Shown here: piece by piece, positions 36,785 to 46,451 of the stretch | How positions within the stretch are numbered: the stretch's first letter is position 1 | Layout of the letters: every line of letters begins with the position of its first letter | NCBI RefSeq assembly: GCF_001592045.1 | Contig: NZ_BCWB01000043.1 | Coordinates: forward strand, 1-64,000 | Source: Thermobifida fusca NBRC 14071 = JCM 3263 | GTDB lineage: Bacteria; Actinomycetota; Actinomycetes; Streptosporangiales; Streptosporangiaceae | Reading direction: 5' to 3' | Length of the DNA stretch: 64,000 nucleotides | Made by a program: the position numbers and the translations under genes | The notes under the pieces: model-generated | What the model was told of the DNA's origin: nothing | What the model saw: the letters and a program-made list of their open reading frames with translations, nothing else | The model's database searches: none

Positions 36785-38161
36785 TCAGGAGACGCGGCGC
36801 AGGTTGCTGCCGTCGACTTGCGGGCGGGCTGCTTCGGTGAACGCCTGACGGGGCTGGCTCATCTCCGGGATCGACGCGAAGTCGCGGCGCAGGAAGAAGC
36901 CCAGCGTCCAGTCGGCGAGGACCCGCATCTTGCGGTTGAACGTCGGCACCGCCAGCAGGTGGTAGCTGCGGTGCGCCAGCCACGCGGGCAGCCCGGTCAG
37001 CTTGACCGCGCCGAACACTTGGGCCGCGCCCTTGTACATGCCGAGTCCGGCGACCGCCCCCAGGTTCTTGTGCCGGTAGGGCTTGAGTTCCTTGCCGCGC
37101 AGGGTGGCGATGATGTTGTCGGCCAGGACCGGGGCCTGGCGGACCGCGTTCTGCGCGTTGGGCGGGTAATAGCCGCCGTTGCCGTCCGGGACTTGGGCGT
37201 TGTCGCCGCCCGCGAAGGCGTTCTCCACCCCCCTGACGGTCAAGTATTCGGTGGTGTCCACGTGGCCCTTGGGGCCCAGCGGCAGGTCGGAGGCTTGGAC
37301 GACCGGGCTGGGCTTGACGCCGGCGGTCCACACCAGGGTGCCGGCTTCGAACTCGGTGCCGTCGCTGAGCTTGATGCGCTGGTCGACCGCTGACTCCAGG
37401 AAGGTGGACAGGCGCACGTCGATGCCGCGGTTGCGGAGCTGCTGGAGTGCCTTGGCGCCCACCTCGGGGCCGACCTCGGGCAGGATGCGGTCGGCGGCCT
37501 CAATGAGGTAGAAGTGCAGGTCGTCGATGCTGATCGACGGGTAGATCCGGGTGGCGTCGCGGGCGAGGTCTTCCAGCTCCGCGATGGCTTCGGCCCCCGC
37601 GAACCCGCCGCCGACGAACACGAAGTTCAGCGCCTTGCGCCGCACTCGCGGGTCGTCGGTGGAGTCAGCGATGTTGAGCTGCTCCAGCACGTGGTTGCGC
37701 AGATAGGCGGCTTCCTGGACGGTTTTGATGCCAATGCCGTGCTCCGCTAGCCCAGGAATGGGGAGGGTGCGGGAGACTGCTCCAGCCGCCATGACCAGGT
37801 AGTCGTAGGTGAGCTCGCGGCGCTCCCCCTCGTTGGTCACGCATTCGACCCGGCGCTGGGCGTGTTCGATGCGCACGACCCGGCCGTTGAGGACGCGGGT
37901 GCGGCGCAGGACTTTGCGCAGCGGGACGACGACGTTGCGCGGGGAGATGCTGCCCGCGGCCGTCTCAGGCAGGAACGGCTGGTAGGTCATGTAGGAGTTG
38001 GGGTCCACCACGGTGATGCGGGCTTCTCCCGGTCCCAGCTTCTTCTCCAGCCGCTTCGCGGTGTACATGCCCAGGTACCCACCGCCAACGATGAGCACGT
38101 GCGGGATCTCCGATGCGTCACCGCCGCCGGGCACCAGCCGGTAGTTCCTGCTTTCGGTCAT
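36785..38161 (-). CDS. ndh: Type II NADH dehydrogenase
   Basis: About 458 residues. Two dinucleotide-binding folds are visible: IVGGGYLGMY for FAD near residue 25 and FVFVGGGFAG for NADH near 180; the AGGDNAQV segment near 320 completes the FAD site. The C-terminal hydrophobic and amphipathic stretch (LPAWLAHRSYHLLAVPTF) lets this monotopic enzyme sit on the inner face of the membrane, where it oxidises NADH and reduces menaquinone without pumping protons. ATG 38161 is preferred over an upstream start because the conserved fold begins soon after. Its upstream region holds two Rex-like operators, so it is probably induced when NADH is high. Confidence 0.92.
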   Translation of the reverse strand: MTESRNYRLVPGGGDASEIPHVLIVGGGYLGMYTAKRLEKKLGPGEARITVVDPNSYMTYQPFLPETAAGSISPRNVVVPLRKVLRRTRVLNGRVVRIEHAQRRVECVTNEGERRELTYDYLVMAAGAVSRTLPIPGLAEHGIGIKTVQEAAYLRNHVLEQLNIADSTDDPRVRRKALNFVFVGGGFAGAEAIAELEDLARDATRIYPSISIDDLHFYLIEAADRILPEVGPEVGAKALQQLRNRGIDVRLSTFLESAVDQRIKLSDGTEFEAGTLVWTAGVKPSPVVQASDLPLGPKGHVDTTEYLTVRGVENAFAGGDNAQVPDGNGGYYPPNAQNAVRQAPVLADNIIATLRGKELKPYRHKNLGAVAGLGMYKGAAQVFGAVKLTGLPAWLAHRSYHLLAVPTFNRKMRVLADWTLGFFLRRDFASIPEMSQPRQAFTEAARPQVDGSNLRRVS

Positions 38162-38309
38162 CGTTGTTCCGCCCCTGCTTCCCCGATCCCACAGCTCCAC
38201 CGAGCGTAAAGATCGGCAAATTTTCTTCGCCTGTCACCTTCTGCATGGATTCACCGCAGAAACCATGCGATTTTTAAGCCAAGGCGAGATCTCGCCCCTC
38301 TCGTCCTGC

Positions 38310-38327
38310 TTGTGCATTCTTTCACAA
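38310..38327. promoter_or_regulatory. Rex-type operator, ndh-proximal
   Basis: TTGTGCA-TTCT-TTCACAA matches the published Streptomyces Rex consensus TTGTGAA-N4-TTCACAA at 13 of 14 defined positions. It lies about 150 bases before the ndh ATG. Confidence 0.75.
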
Positions 38328-38413
38328 GCTACCCACGTCAGCCAAGGAACAGATTGGAAAGGTTTAAACCAGAATAAACCACCCTAGAGCAGCGTTTCCG
38401 CAGGTCAGGATAT

Positions 38414-38431
38414 ATGTGAATGCTTTCACAA
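38414..38431. promoter_or_regulatory. Rex-type operator, ndh-distal
   Basis: ATGTGAA-TGCT-TTCACAA matches the Rex consensus at 13 of 14 defined positions; the centre is 104 bases from that of the proximal site, about ten helical turns. Confidence 0.75.
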
Positions 38432-38527
38432 GCCTGGTGCGGCGTGACCCGGTTCACGGATCCCAGGACGGTTGACCTGACGAAATCCCCTGGTCACCCG
38501 CGGAAACCGGGCCCGGTGCACCGCACC

Positions 38528-39523
38528 TCACGCGCTAGCCGGGGCCTCCACGGCCAGACTCCACGCGATGCCGTCCAAGATGTCGTGCTCACTGGCGACG
38601 AACTCCGCCGCCCCCGTCCGGGCCAGCACCCGCTCCACGATGAGCGAACCCGCGCCGATCACATCCACCCGGCCCGGATGCATCACCCCGATCGCGGCCC
38701 GCTGCTCGTGCGGCATCGCCAACAGCTCAGCGGTGATCTCACGGAGCCGCTCCACCGGCACCCGGGCGTGGTGGATCCGCTCCGGGTCGTAGGCGGGAAG
38801 CCCTTGCGCGATCCCGGCCAGCGTGGTCGCTGTTCCCGCCACGCACACCACGGTCGCGGCCTCCCCCAGCGGCACCACCGCCGCGGCCTGGTCCAACGCT
38901 GCTTCGATGTCGGCGGTCGCCGCCGCAACCTGCTCCGCCGTGGGCGGATCAGCGTGGAAGTGCCGCTCCGTCATCCGCACGCAGCCGATGTTGACCGAGC
39001 ACTGGGCGCGGACCGCGCTCGCCCCGGCATCCCCGGTGTGGCCCAGCACAAACTCGGTGGACCCCCCGCCGACGTCCACGACCAGGTAGGGGCGGTGCAG
39101 CCCGGAGCCCTCCCCCATCGCTTCCAGCTCCGCGGTCGCCCCCACGAAAGACAGCTCGGCCTCCTCCTCGCCGCTGATCACCTCAGGCTCCACGCCGAGG
39201 ATCTTGCGCACACCCGAGACAAACTCGTCCCGGTTGGCAGCGTCCCGGGTCGCGCTGGTCGCCACCATGCGCACCGAATCCGGGCTGAGCTGGACCCCGT
39301 AGCCGCGCATCACGTCCACGTAGTCGCGGAGCACGTCGAACGTGCGCTGCAACGCCTCCGGGGCGAACATGCCAGTGCGGTCCACCCCCTGGCCGAGCCG
39401 GACCACCTCCATACGGCGGTCCACGTCCAGCAACTGGATGTCCTCACCGTCCGCGTCCAGCACTCCAGCGACGAGCAGTCGGAGGGAGTTGGTTCCGCAA
39501 TCGATGGCCGCGACCGTTCTCAC
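38528..39523 (-). CDS. Ppx/GppA family exopolyphosphatase (Rv1026-like)
   Basis: 331 residues of the ASKHA-fold Ppx/GppA family, with the opening AAIDCGTNSLRLLV, the phosphate loop VVDVGGGSTEF, and GTATTLAGI. It releases phosphate from polyphosphate or from pppGpp. This short form lacks the C-terminal HD-like domain of E. coli Ppx and resembles mycobacterial Rv1026. Its ATG overlaps the DUF501 stop by four bases (ATGA), showing translational coupling in the eno-ftsB-DUF501-ppx operon. Confidence 0.9.
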   Translation of the reverse strand: MRTVAAIDCGTNSLRLLVAGVLDADGEDIQLLDVDRRMEVVRLGQGVDRTGMFAPEALQRTFDVLRDYVDVMRGYGVQLSPDSVRMVATSATRDAANRDEFVSGVRKILGVEPEVISGEEEAELSFVGATAELEAMGEGSGLHRPYLVVDVGGGSTEFVLGHTGDAGASAVRAQCSVNIGCVRMTERHFHADPPTAEQVAAATADIEAALDQAAAVVPLGEAATVVCVAGTATTLAGIAQGLPAYDPERIHHARVPVERLREITAELLAMPHEQRAAIGVMHPGRVDVIGAGSLIVERVLARTGAAEFVASEHDILDGIAWSLAVEAPASA

Positions 39524-40086
39524 TGGTCCTTGCCGTTCCTCTCGGTCTTCTCGCTACGGTCACTGCACACGCACGGCCCCCGGTCCCACCACGGGGGAAG
39601 CTGGTCCAGCGCCTCCCGGCCCAGCGGGTTGCTCCCGGGAACGGCAAGTTCGTGCGCGACCAGCGCATGCAGGCATTTGACACGCTTAGGCATACCGCCC
39701 GCGCTCTGCATCCCCTTGGGCAGCGGTTCGAGCCCCAGCTTCTCCGCGAGCGCGGCACGCTCCGCCAGATAGGACTCGTGCGCCCTGGTGTAGGCGGCCC
39801 GCAGCTCGGCGTCGTGCTGCAGCCGCTCCGTCATCTCCCGCATCAGCCCGCTGCTCTCCAACCGGCCGATCGCGGAGGCCGCGCGGGGACACGTCAAGTA
39901 GTACAAGGTGGGGAAAGGAGACCCGTCCGCCAGCCGGGGAGCGGTGCGCACCACATCGGGAAGCCCGCACGGGCACCGGTGCGCCACCTCGTACACGGCC
40001 CGGGGCGGCCGTCCCAACTGCTGCCGGATGATCTCGACATCCTCGGCGCTGACTCGCCGGGCGGGAAGCTGGTCTGCGGAGTTCAT
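39520..40086 (-). CDS. DUF501 protein (Rv1025-like)
   Basis: 188 residues matching DUF501: RQLGRPPRAVYEVAHRCPCG near the N-terminus, YYLTCPRAASAIGRLE, and CLHALVAHELAVPGSNPLG near the C-terminus. Conserved Cys and His residues may bind a metal. No reaction is known. It has a fixed place between an FtsB-like gene and a Ppx gene in actinobacteria, as here. It overlaps the ppx start by four bases. Confidence 0.9.
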   Translation of the reverse strand: MNSADQLPARRVSAEDVEIIRQQLGRPPRAVYEVAHRCPCGLPDVVRTAPRLADGSPFPTLYYLTCPRAASAIGRLESSGLMREMTERLQHDAELRAAYTRAHESYLAERAALAEKLGLEPLPKGMQSAGGMPKRVKCLHALVAHELAVPGSNPLGREALDQLPPWWDRGPCVCSDRSEKTERNGKDQ

Positions 40087-40148
40087 GGTCCACTCAGCCT
40101 ACTCCCGTCGTGGCCTCCCGCGTTCCTCCCGGCCCGGTACTGCGGCGT

Positions 40149-40688
40149 TCAGCCTTGCGGCTGGTCGGCTTCCGCCACCGAATCCCACAGTTCGACAAAC
40201 CACGGGTTGGACGGGCTGCGCTCCGGCACGGCCTCCTCTTCCGGGGTGCCGCCGATGATGATGTAGGTCTGCTCGCCCGGGTACTGGTAGTGCAGCCGCG
40301 AACGCGCTTCCCGCTCGATGTAGGCGGGGTCTTGGAGCTCCTCGTAGCGCGCGGTCAGCTCCGCAACCGACTCCTGGATCCGCGCCCGCTCCTCTTTCAA
40401 CTGGGCGATCCGCGCCCGCTGGGCAATGTACTCGCGCAGCGGATAAGCCAGGCTCAGTGCGATCACGCAGACCAGCAGCGCAAGGACTGCGGCCCGGCTG
40501 GTCAACGCCGGCCTGCTGCTCGCCTGAGCGGCGGTGCGGCGGCCGCGGGACGCCGCGGCGGCCGCGGGCCGGGTCCGGCCGCCGGGGGACTTCTTCCCGG
40601 CGGCCTTCGACGGTTTCGAGGCACCGGACGGTGAGCCCCCCGTCGTACGCGGACGGCGGCCACTGGACGGGTCCGGCACCTTCACCAC
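40149..40688 (-). CDS. FtsB/DivIC-like septum formation initiator
   Basis: About 179 residues. A long basic, Ser/Pro/Ala-rich cytosolic tail of some 75 residues precedes one membrane segment (AVLALLVCVIALSLAYPL) and an extracytoplasmic coiled coil (ARIAQLKEERARIQESVAEL), then a short C-terminal part. This is the layout of FtsB/DivIC, which joins FtsL and FtsQ in the divisome and here lies directly after eno, as in other actinobacteria. GTG 40688 is four bases after the eno stop; GTG 40685 is also possible. Translation is probably coupled to eno. Confidence 0.85.
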   Translation of the reverse strand: MVKVPDPSSGRRPRTTGGSPSGASKPSKAAGKKSPGGRTRPAAAAASRGRRTAAQASSRPALTSRAAVLALLVCVIALSLAYPLREYIAQRARIAQLKEERARIQESVAELTARYEELQDPAYIEREARSRLHYQYPGEQTYIIIGGTPEEEAVPERSPSNPWFVELWDSVAEADQPQG

Positions 40689-40692
40689 GGGA

Positions 40693-42441
<1,749 letters not shown>

Positions 42442-43887
42442 ATGACCTATACGACCGCGCCCCGCCTTAGGCGGCGGCACACCATCGAGCTCGCCATGCT
42501 CGCCGTGGCGCTCACCGTATTCGCCACCGGCCTGTGCCTGACCGGGCTCCAACTGCACGCACAGGTGCCCGACCTGCTGTGGCTGGCCACCGCAGTCCTC
42601 GGCGGCAGTGCACTCGCCGTGCACGTAGCCCTGCGGTTCTGCGCCCCCTGGGCCGACCCCCTGATCCTGCCGCTCGCGGTCCTCCTCAACGGGATCGGCT
42701 TCATCGTCATCTGGGGGCTGCACGCCGAAGCCGGCGACCCGCCCACTGCCGCATTCCGGCAACTCCTGTGGACCGGGCTGGGACAGCTCGGTTGTCTGAC
42801 CACAGTGCTGCTGGTCCGCCACCCGCAGCGCCTGCAGCGCTACCCCTACCTGATGGCGCTGGCCGGGCTGGTCCTGCTCGCCTCGCCCATGCTGCCCGTG
42901 ATCGGCCTCGACCAGTACGGCTCCCGCCGCTGGCTGTCCTTCAACGGCTTCACCGTGCAGCCCTCAGAGTTCGCCAAGATCCCGCTGGTGCTCTTCCTCG
43001 CCGCCTACCTCGGCATGAAACGCGACATCCTCGCGCTGGCCGCCGCCCAGATCACCGTGCGCGGCGTCAAGATCTTCAGCGTGCCGCGGATGCGCGACAT
43101 GGGCCCGATGACCGCGGCGTGGGGCATCGCCATCCTCATCCTCGTCGGCACCAAAGACCTCGGCACGTCACTGCTGCTGTTCACCGTGTTCCTGGCGATG
43201 CTCTACACCGCCACCCTGCGCAAATCCTGGGTCGGGATCGGCGTGGCCATGTTCCTCGCCGGGGCTTACGTCGCCTACCTGCTTTTCTGGCATGTCCGCC
43301 AGCGGGTGACGATCTGGCTGCACGCGTTCGACCCCGGCGTCTACTACGCACCGCAAGGCAGCGCCCAAGTGGTGGAGGGACTGTTCGCGCTCGCTGACGG
43401 AGGACTGTTCGGCCTCGGGTTCGGCCAAGGGCGCGCCGCTACCCTCTTCGCCTCCGACAGCGACCTGATCATGGTGTCGGTGGGAGAGAAGTTCGGGCTG
43501 GCCGGGGTCGCCGCGGTGCTGCTGGTGACCCTGCTGCTGGTGGAACGCGCCTTCCGGGTCGCGCTGGCCGCCCGGGACACCTTCGTCAAACTGATGACCA
43601 CCGGGTTCGCGTTCCTCTGGGCGTTCCAAGTGTTTGTTGTCGTCGGCGGGGTCACGCTGCTGATTCCGCTGAGTGGTATGACTACCCCGCTGCTGTCGGT
43701 CGGCGGCTCCTCCCTGGTGACGACCTGGATCATGCTCGGCCTGTGGCTACGGGTGAGCAGTGAGGTCCGCCGTGCCGCCGTCTCCCGCTGCCACGACGAC
43801 ACGGCCACCATGGAACTGCCGCGCTCTGCCGTCAGCCCGACGCCCCCTCCGACTGCTTCCAATAAGAGCGCCACTGATCAGGAGTGA
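42442..43887 (+). CDS. SEDS family protein (FtsW/RodA-like), orphan
   Basis: 481 residues with ten or so hydrophobic segments and SEDS hallmarks: the large loop region with YGSRRWLSFNGFTVQPSEFAK, the conserved KDLGTSLL, and the late GMTTPLLSVGGSSL. SEDS proteins are peptidoglycan glycosyltransferases that polymerise lipid II and normally work with a class B penicillin-binding protein; none is encoded nearby. ATG 42442 follows GAGGCGGGA. Its stop is 56 bases inside the convergent mazG gene. Whether it serves division, elongation or sporulation cannot be told. Confidence 0.88.
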   Translation: MTYTTAPRLRRRHTIELAMLAVALTVFATGLCLTGLQLHAQVPDLLWLATAVLGGSALAVHVALRFCAPWADPLILPLAVLLNGIGFIVIWGLHAEAGDPPTAAFRQLLWTGLGQLGCLTTVLLVRHPQRLQRYPYLMALAGLVLLASPMLPVIGLDQYGSRRWLSFNGFTVQPSEFAKIPLVLFLAAYLGMKRDILALAAAQITVRGVKIFSVPRMRDMGPMTAAWGIAILILVGTKDLGTSLLLFTVFLAMLYTATLRKSWVGIGVAMFLAGAYVAYLLFWHVRQRVTIWLHAFDPGVYYAPQGSAQVVEGLFALADGGLFGLGFGQGRAATLFASDSDLIMVSVGEKFGLAGVAAVLLVTLLLVERAFRVALAARDTFVKLMTTGFAFLWAFQVFVVVGGVTLLIPLSGMTTPLLSVGGSSLVTTWIMLGLWLRVSSEVRRAAVSRCHDDTATMELPRSAVSPTPPPTASNKSATDQE

Positions 43888-44572
43888 GCTTCCGCGGATC
43901 CACCCCATCTGCCCGGGCCGCTTCTTCCACGGCCCGCACCCGGGCATCGAACCGGCGGGCCGCGGCACGCAGGTCCATCTCCGGGTCGGCGGAACGGCGC
44001 CGCTCGTCCGCTACCGCCGCGAACAGCGCCCCACCGGGTTCGCCGTCGTCCCCGATCAGGTCTTCAGGCACACCGTTGCGGGCGGCACGCTTCTGCAGCT
44101 CGTAGGCGAGCAGCGCGGCGGGCTGCCCGAACGGCACCCCGGCCAGCATGGACACGTCGGCCTGTTCGCCTTTCGCCTCCCGCTCGGCGGCTTTGATCGC
44201 CTCCCAGTTGGCGCGGACCTCGTCGGCACCCGCCACTTTCGTGGTGGAGAAAACGTGCGGGTGGCGGCGGACCAGTTTGTCGATGATGGCGTCGGCCACG
44301 TCGTCGATCGTGAACCCGTCCGGGCCGCGCTCGGCGGCCACCCGAGCGTGGAACACCACCTGGAGGAGGACGTCGCCCAGTTCCTCGGCGAGAGTGTCGT
44401 AGTCGCCCCGTTCGATCGTTTCGACGGTTTCGTAGGCCTCCTCGATGAGGTACTTGGCGAGCGACTCGTGAGTCTGCTCGGAGTCCCAGGGGCATTCGCG
44501 TCGCAGGGTGTCCATGACCTCCACCAGCGCGATCAGCCGATGGCCCTGGGGAGTGCCGTTGTGCTCGCTCAT
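43832..44572 (-). CDS. mazG: MazG nucleoside triphosphate pyrophosphohydrolase
   Basis: About 246 residues. MazG motifs: CPWDSEQTHESLAKYLIEE with EEAYE and EELGDVLLQVVFHA carry the metal-binding acidic residues. It hydrolyses (d)NTPs to monophosphates, probably cleaning damaged nucleotides from the pool. ATG 44572 follows GGGGGT. The C-terminal part matches mycobacterial MazG. The last 56 bases overlap the 3' end of the convergent SEDS gene. Proximity to mfd and eno repeats the Rv1020-Rv1023 order. Confidence 0.92.
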   Translation of the reverse strand: MSEHNGTPQGHRLIALVEVMDTLRRECPWDSEQTHESLAKYLIEEAYETVETIERGDYDTLAEELGDVLLQVVFHARVAAERGPDGFTIDDVADAIIDKLVRRHPHVFSTTKVAGADEVRANWEAIKAAEREAKGEQADVSMLAGVPFGQPAALLAYELQKRAARNGVPEDLIGDDGEPGGALFAAVADERRRSADPEMDLRAAARRFDARVRAVEEAARADGVDPRKLTPDQWRSYWKQSEGASG

Positions 44573-44619
44573 ACCCCCATTGTGGAGGCCGCCGCGGGTG
44601 GGGCGGCCCACGCGGGCGG

Positions 44620-46101
44620 TCAGCGCGGCAGCCAGCCGCCGGCGCGGAGCGCAGCCACCACGCGCGCCACCGACTCCTCCTCGCTTTCCGTGGACGTGTC
44701 GAGGACCAGGTCCGCGTCCTCCGGGGGCTCATAGGGGTCGGAAATCCCGGTGAACGCGGGGATCTCCCCGGCGCGCGCTTTCGCGTAGAGCCCTTTGCGG
44801 TCGCGGGCCTCGCACACTTCGAGCGGGGTGGCCACGTAGACGAGGAAGAAGTCCCCTGTCTCTTCCGCCATGCGCCGCACTTCGGCACGGGTGGCCGCAT
44901 ACGGTGCGATGGGGGCGCACACCGCGACCCCGCCGTGCCGGGCGATCTCTGCGGCCACGTATCCGATCCGGCGGATGTTGAGGTCGCGGTCGGCCCGGGA
45001 GAACGTCAGACCAGCGGACAGCAGGCGGCGCACCACATCGCCGTCGAGCAGGGTGACCGTGCGCCCGGCCTGGCGGATCTGCTCGGCCACTCCGCGCGCC
45101 ACCGTGGACTTGCCGGAGCCGGAGAGCCCGGTGAAGAAGAGGACGAGTCCGCGGCGGGTCCGGGCCGGGCGGGTCCGGGCGAGTGCGGCGGCCACCGGTT
45201 CCGGGGTGAGCCAGGCGGGAAGCGGCGTCCCCTGGGCGAGGGCCTCGTCGACGGCGGCGGTGTCCCATTCCGGGCGGGCCTGGGCGGGAGGAACCTCGTC
45301 GGCGGGCCGCCACCGCTCGTGGACGGTGTCGTACACCCACTCGGTAGCGGCCACCGGTTTCACGGGGAGCTCTGCGGCAGTGCCGGGGAGTTCGCCCACC
45401 CCCTCGAGCATGAGGTGGGTGGCGCCGTAGGCGGCGGCGACGTGGGCGGCGAGCAGGCCCCGCCGCTCCGCGGACCATTCGGGGGCGCCGTCGGCAGGTG
45501 CGGTGGGCAGGGTGAGGACCGCGAACCGGGTGTGCTCCGGCAGGCAGGGGCGGGCGGCGAGGACCACGGTAGCCGCGCCTTCCCCGTCAAGCGGCGTGTC
45601 TACGAGGACCAGCAGGTCGGCGTCGCCCAGGGTGGCGAGGGCGGCCCGGATCTGGGCGAGGGCCCGGTGGTGGAGCGGCCGGTCGGTGACAACAGCCAGC
45701 AGCGGTCGGCGCTCGTCCCGCGCGGACCGCACGTCTGCCGCGGTGGCACGCAGGGAGCGGTGCGAGCCGTAGGCGGGCGGGGCTGCGGGCCGGATCGGCC
45801 CGGCCAGGCGGACCGTCCCGTCCCGGAAGGACTCGGTGACGGTGAGCTCCGCGAGCGGTGCCCCCTCGGGATCGGCCAGCACCAGCTCGCGCACGTCGGC
45901 CAGCGTTTCGGGGACGGTCAGCGTGACCGGAACCGGCCACGCCGCTCCCGCCGGAGGAGGCCCCGGCCGGTCGAGCTCCGCGGCCTCGGCTTGCGCCATG
46001 AAACCCGGGAGCGGACAGACTCCGGAGAGCAGCAGCTCCAGGTGGGCCAGTCCTTGCGGCCCCGGGGTGAATACGGCGCGTCCTCCGGTCGGCTGGGTCA
46101 T
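44620..46101 (-). CDS. APS kinase fused to a decayed ATP sulfurylase-like domain
   Basis: 493 residues. The C-terminal 190 are a complete adenylylsulfate (APS) kinase: P-loop FTGLSGSGKSTVA, LDGDVVRR, FSRADRDLNIRRIG, and KGLYAKARAGE. The first 290 residues follow the layout of ATP sulfurylase in fungal and bacterial bifunctional enzymes but lack its catalytic motifs: where those have RNPxHxxH this has DRPLHHRAL, and where they have GRDHAG this has LEGVGELPG. The protein should make PAPS from APS while sulfurylation is done by CysDN encoded 7 kb away; the N-terminal half may be regulatory, as in fungal enzymes. It is 47 bases upstream of mazG. Confidence 0.85.
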   Translation of the reverse strand: MTQPTGGRAVFTPGPQGLAHLELLLSGVCPLPGFMAQAEAAELDRPGPPPAGAAWPVPVTLTVPETLADVRELVLADPEGAPLAELTVTESFRDGTVRLAGPIRPAAPPAYGSHRSLRATAADVRSARDERRPLLAVVTDRPLHHRALAQIRAALATLGDADLLVLVDTPLDGEGAATVVLAARPCLPEHTRFAVLTLPTAPADGAPEWSAERRGLLAAHVAAAYGATHLMLEGVGELPGTAAELPVKPVAATEWVYDTVHERWRPADEVPPAQARPEWDTAAVDEALAQGTPLPAWLTPEPVAAALARTRPARTRRGLVLFFTGLSGSGKSTVARGVAEQIRQAGRTVTLLDGDVVRRLLSAGLTFSRADRDLNIRRIGYVAAEIARHGGVAVCAPIAPYAATRAEVRRMAEETGDFFLVYVATPLEVCEARDRKGLYAKARAGEIPAFTGISDPYEPPEDADLVLDTSTESEEESVARVVAALRAGGWLPR

Positions 46102-46451
46102 CGTCGCTCCCTGATCGAACGGATTTTCCGCCTCAGCCTAGGGGCGGATGGACGGAGTGCCTCTAGGCTGGGGAAGGCCTGTGGATACGTGGCCTTCGCC
46201 ACTCCCCGTCCGGTGCTTTAAGGCCGTACCGCGACCTCTTCGGGGAACATCCCGGTTTATCCTGGCGTTTCCCTGGGGAGCGGACAACCGCGGGCCTCAC
46301 TCGCGACTGCTGCCCCGTCCACAGGTCCGTGGATTTCCGATGCGGCCGGCGCACCGCCCCGCGTAGGCTGTATCGGGGAATCCCGACTATGCCTCACGTT
46401 CTGCGCCCATTGCGAGCGGGCCGTCCATCGTCACACGCCCCACCTGGTGAT
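46102..46451. other. Divergent region before mfd
   Basis: 350 bases between the APS kinase fusion gene and mfd, which start in opposite directions. It holds a small palindrome TCGGG-(4)-CCCGA (46373-46386) about 65 bases before the mfd start. No gene or known RNA element is seen. Confidence 0.5.

Larger units (their letters stand above)
38162..38527. other. ndh control region
   Basis: This 366-base intergenic region holds two Rex-type dyads (38310-38327 and 38414-38431), the 14-base palindrome GGCGAGATCTCGCC (38283-38296) and a small GCATGG/CCATGC inverted repeat (38243-38268). The stop of the ppx gene lies at its right end. Confidence 0.7.
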
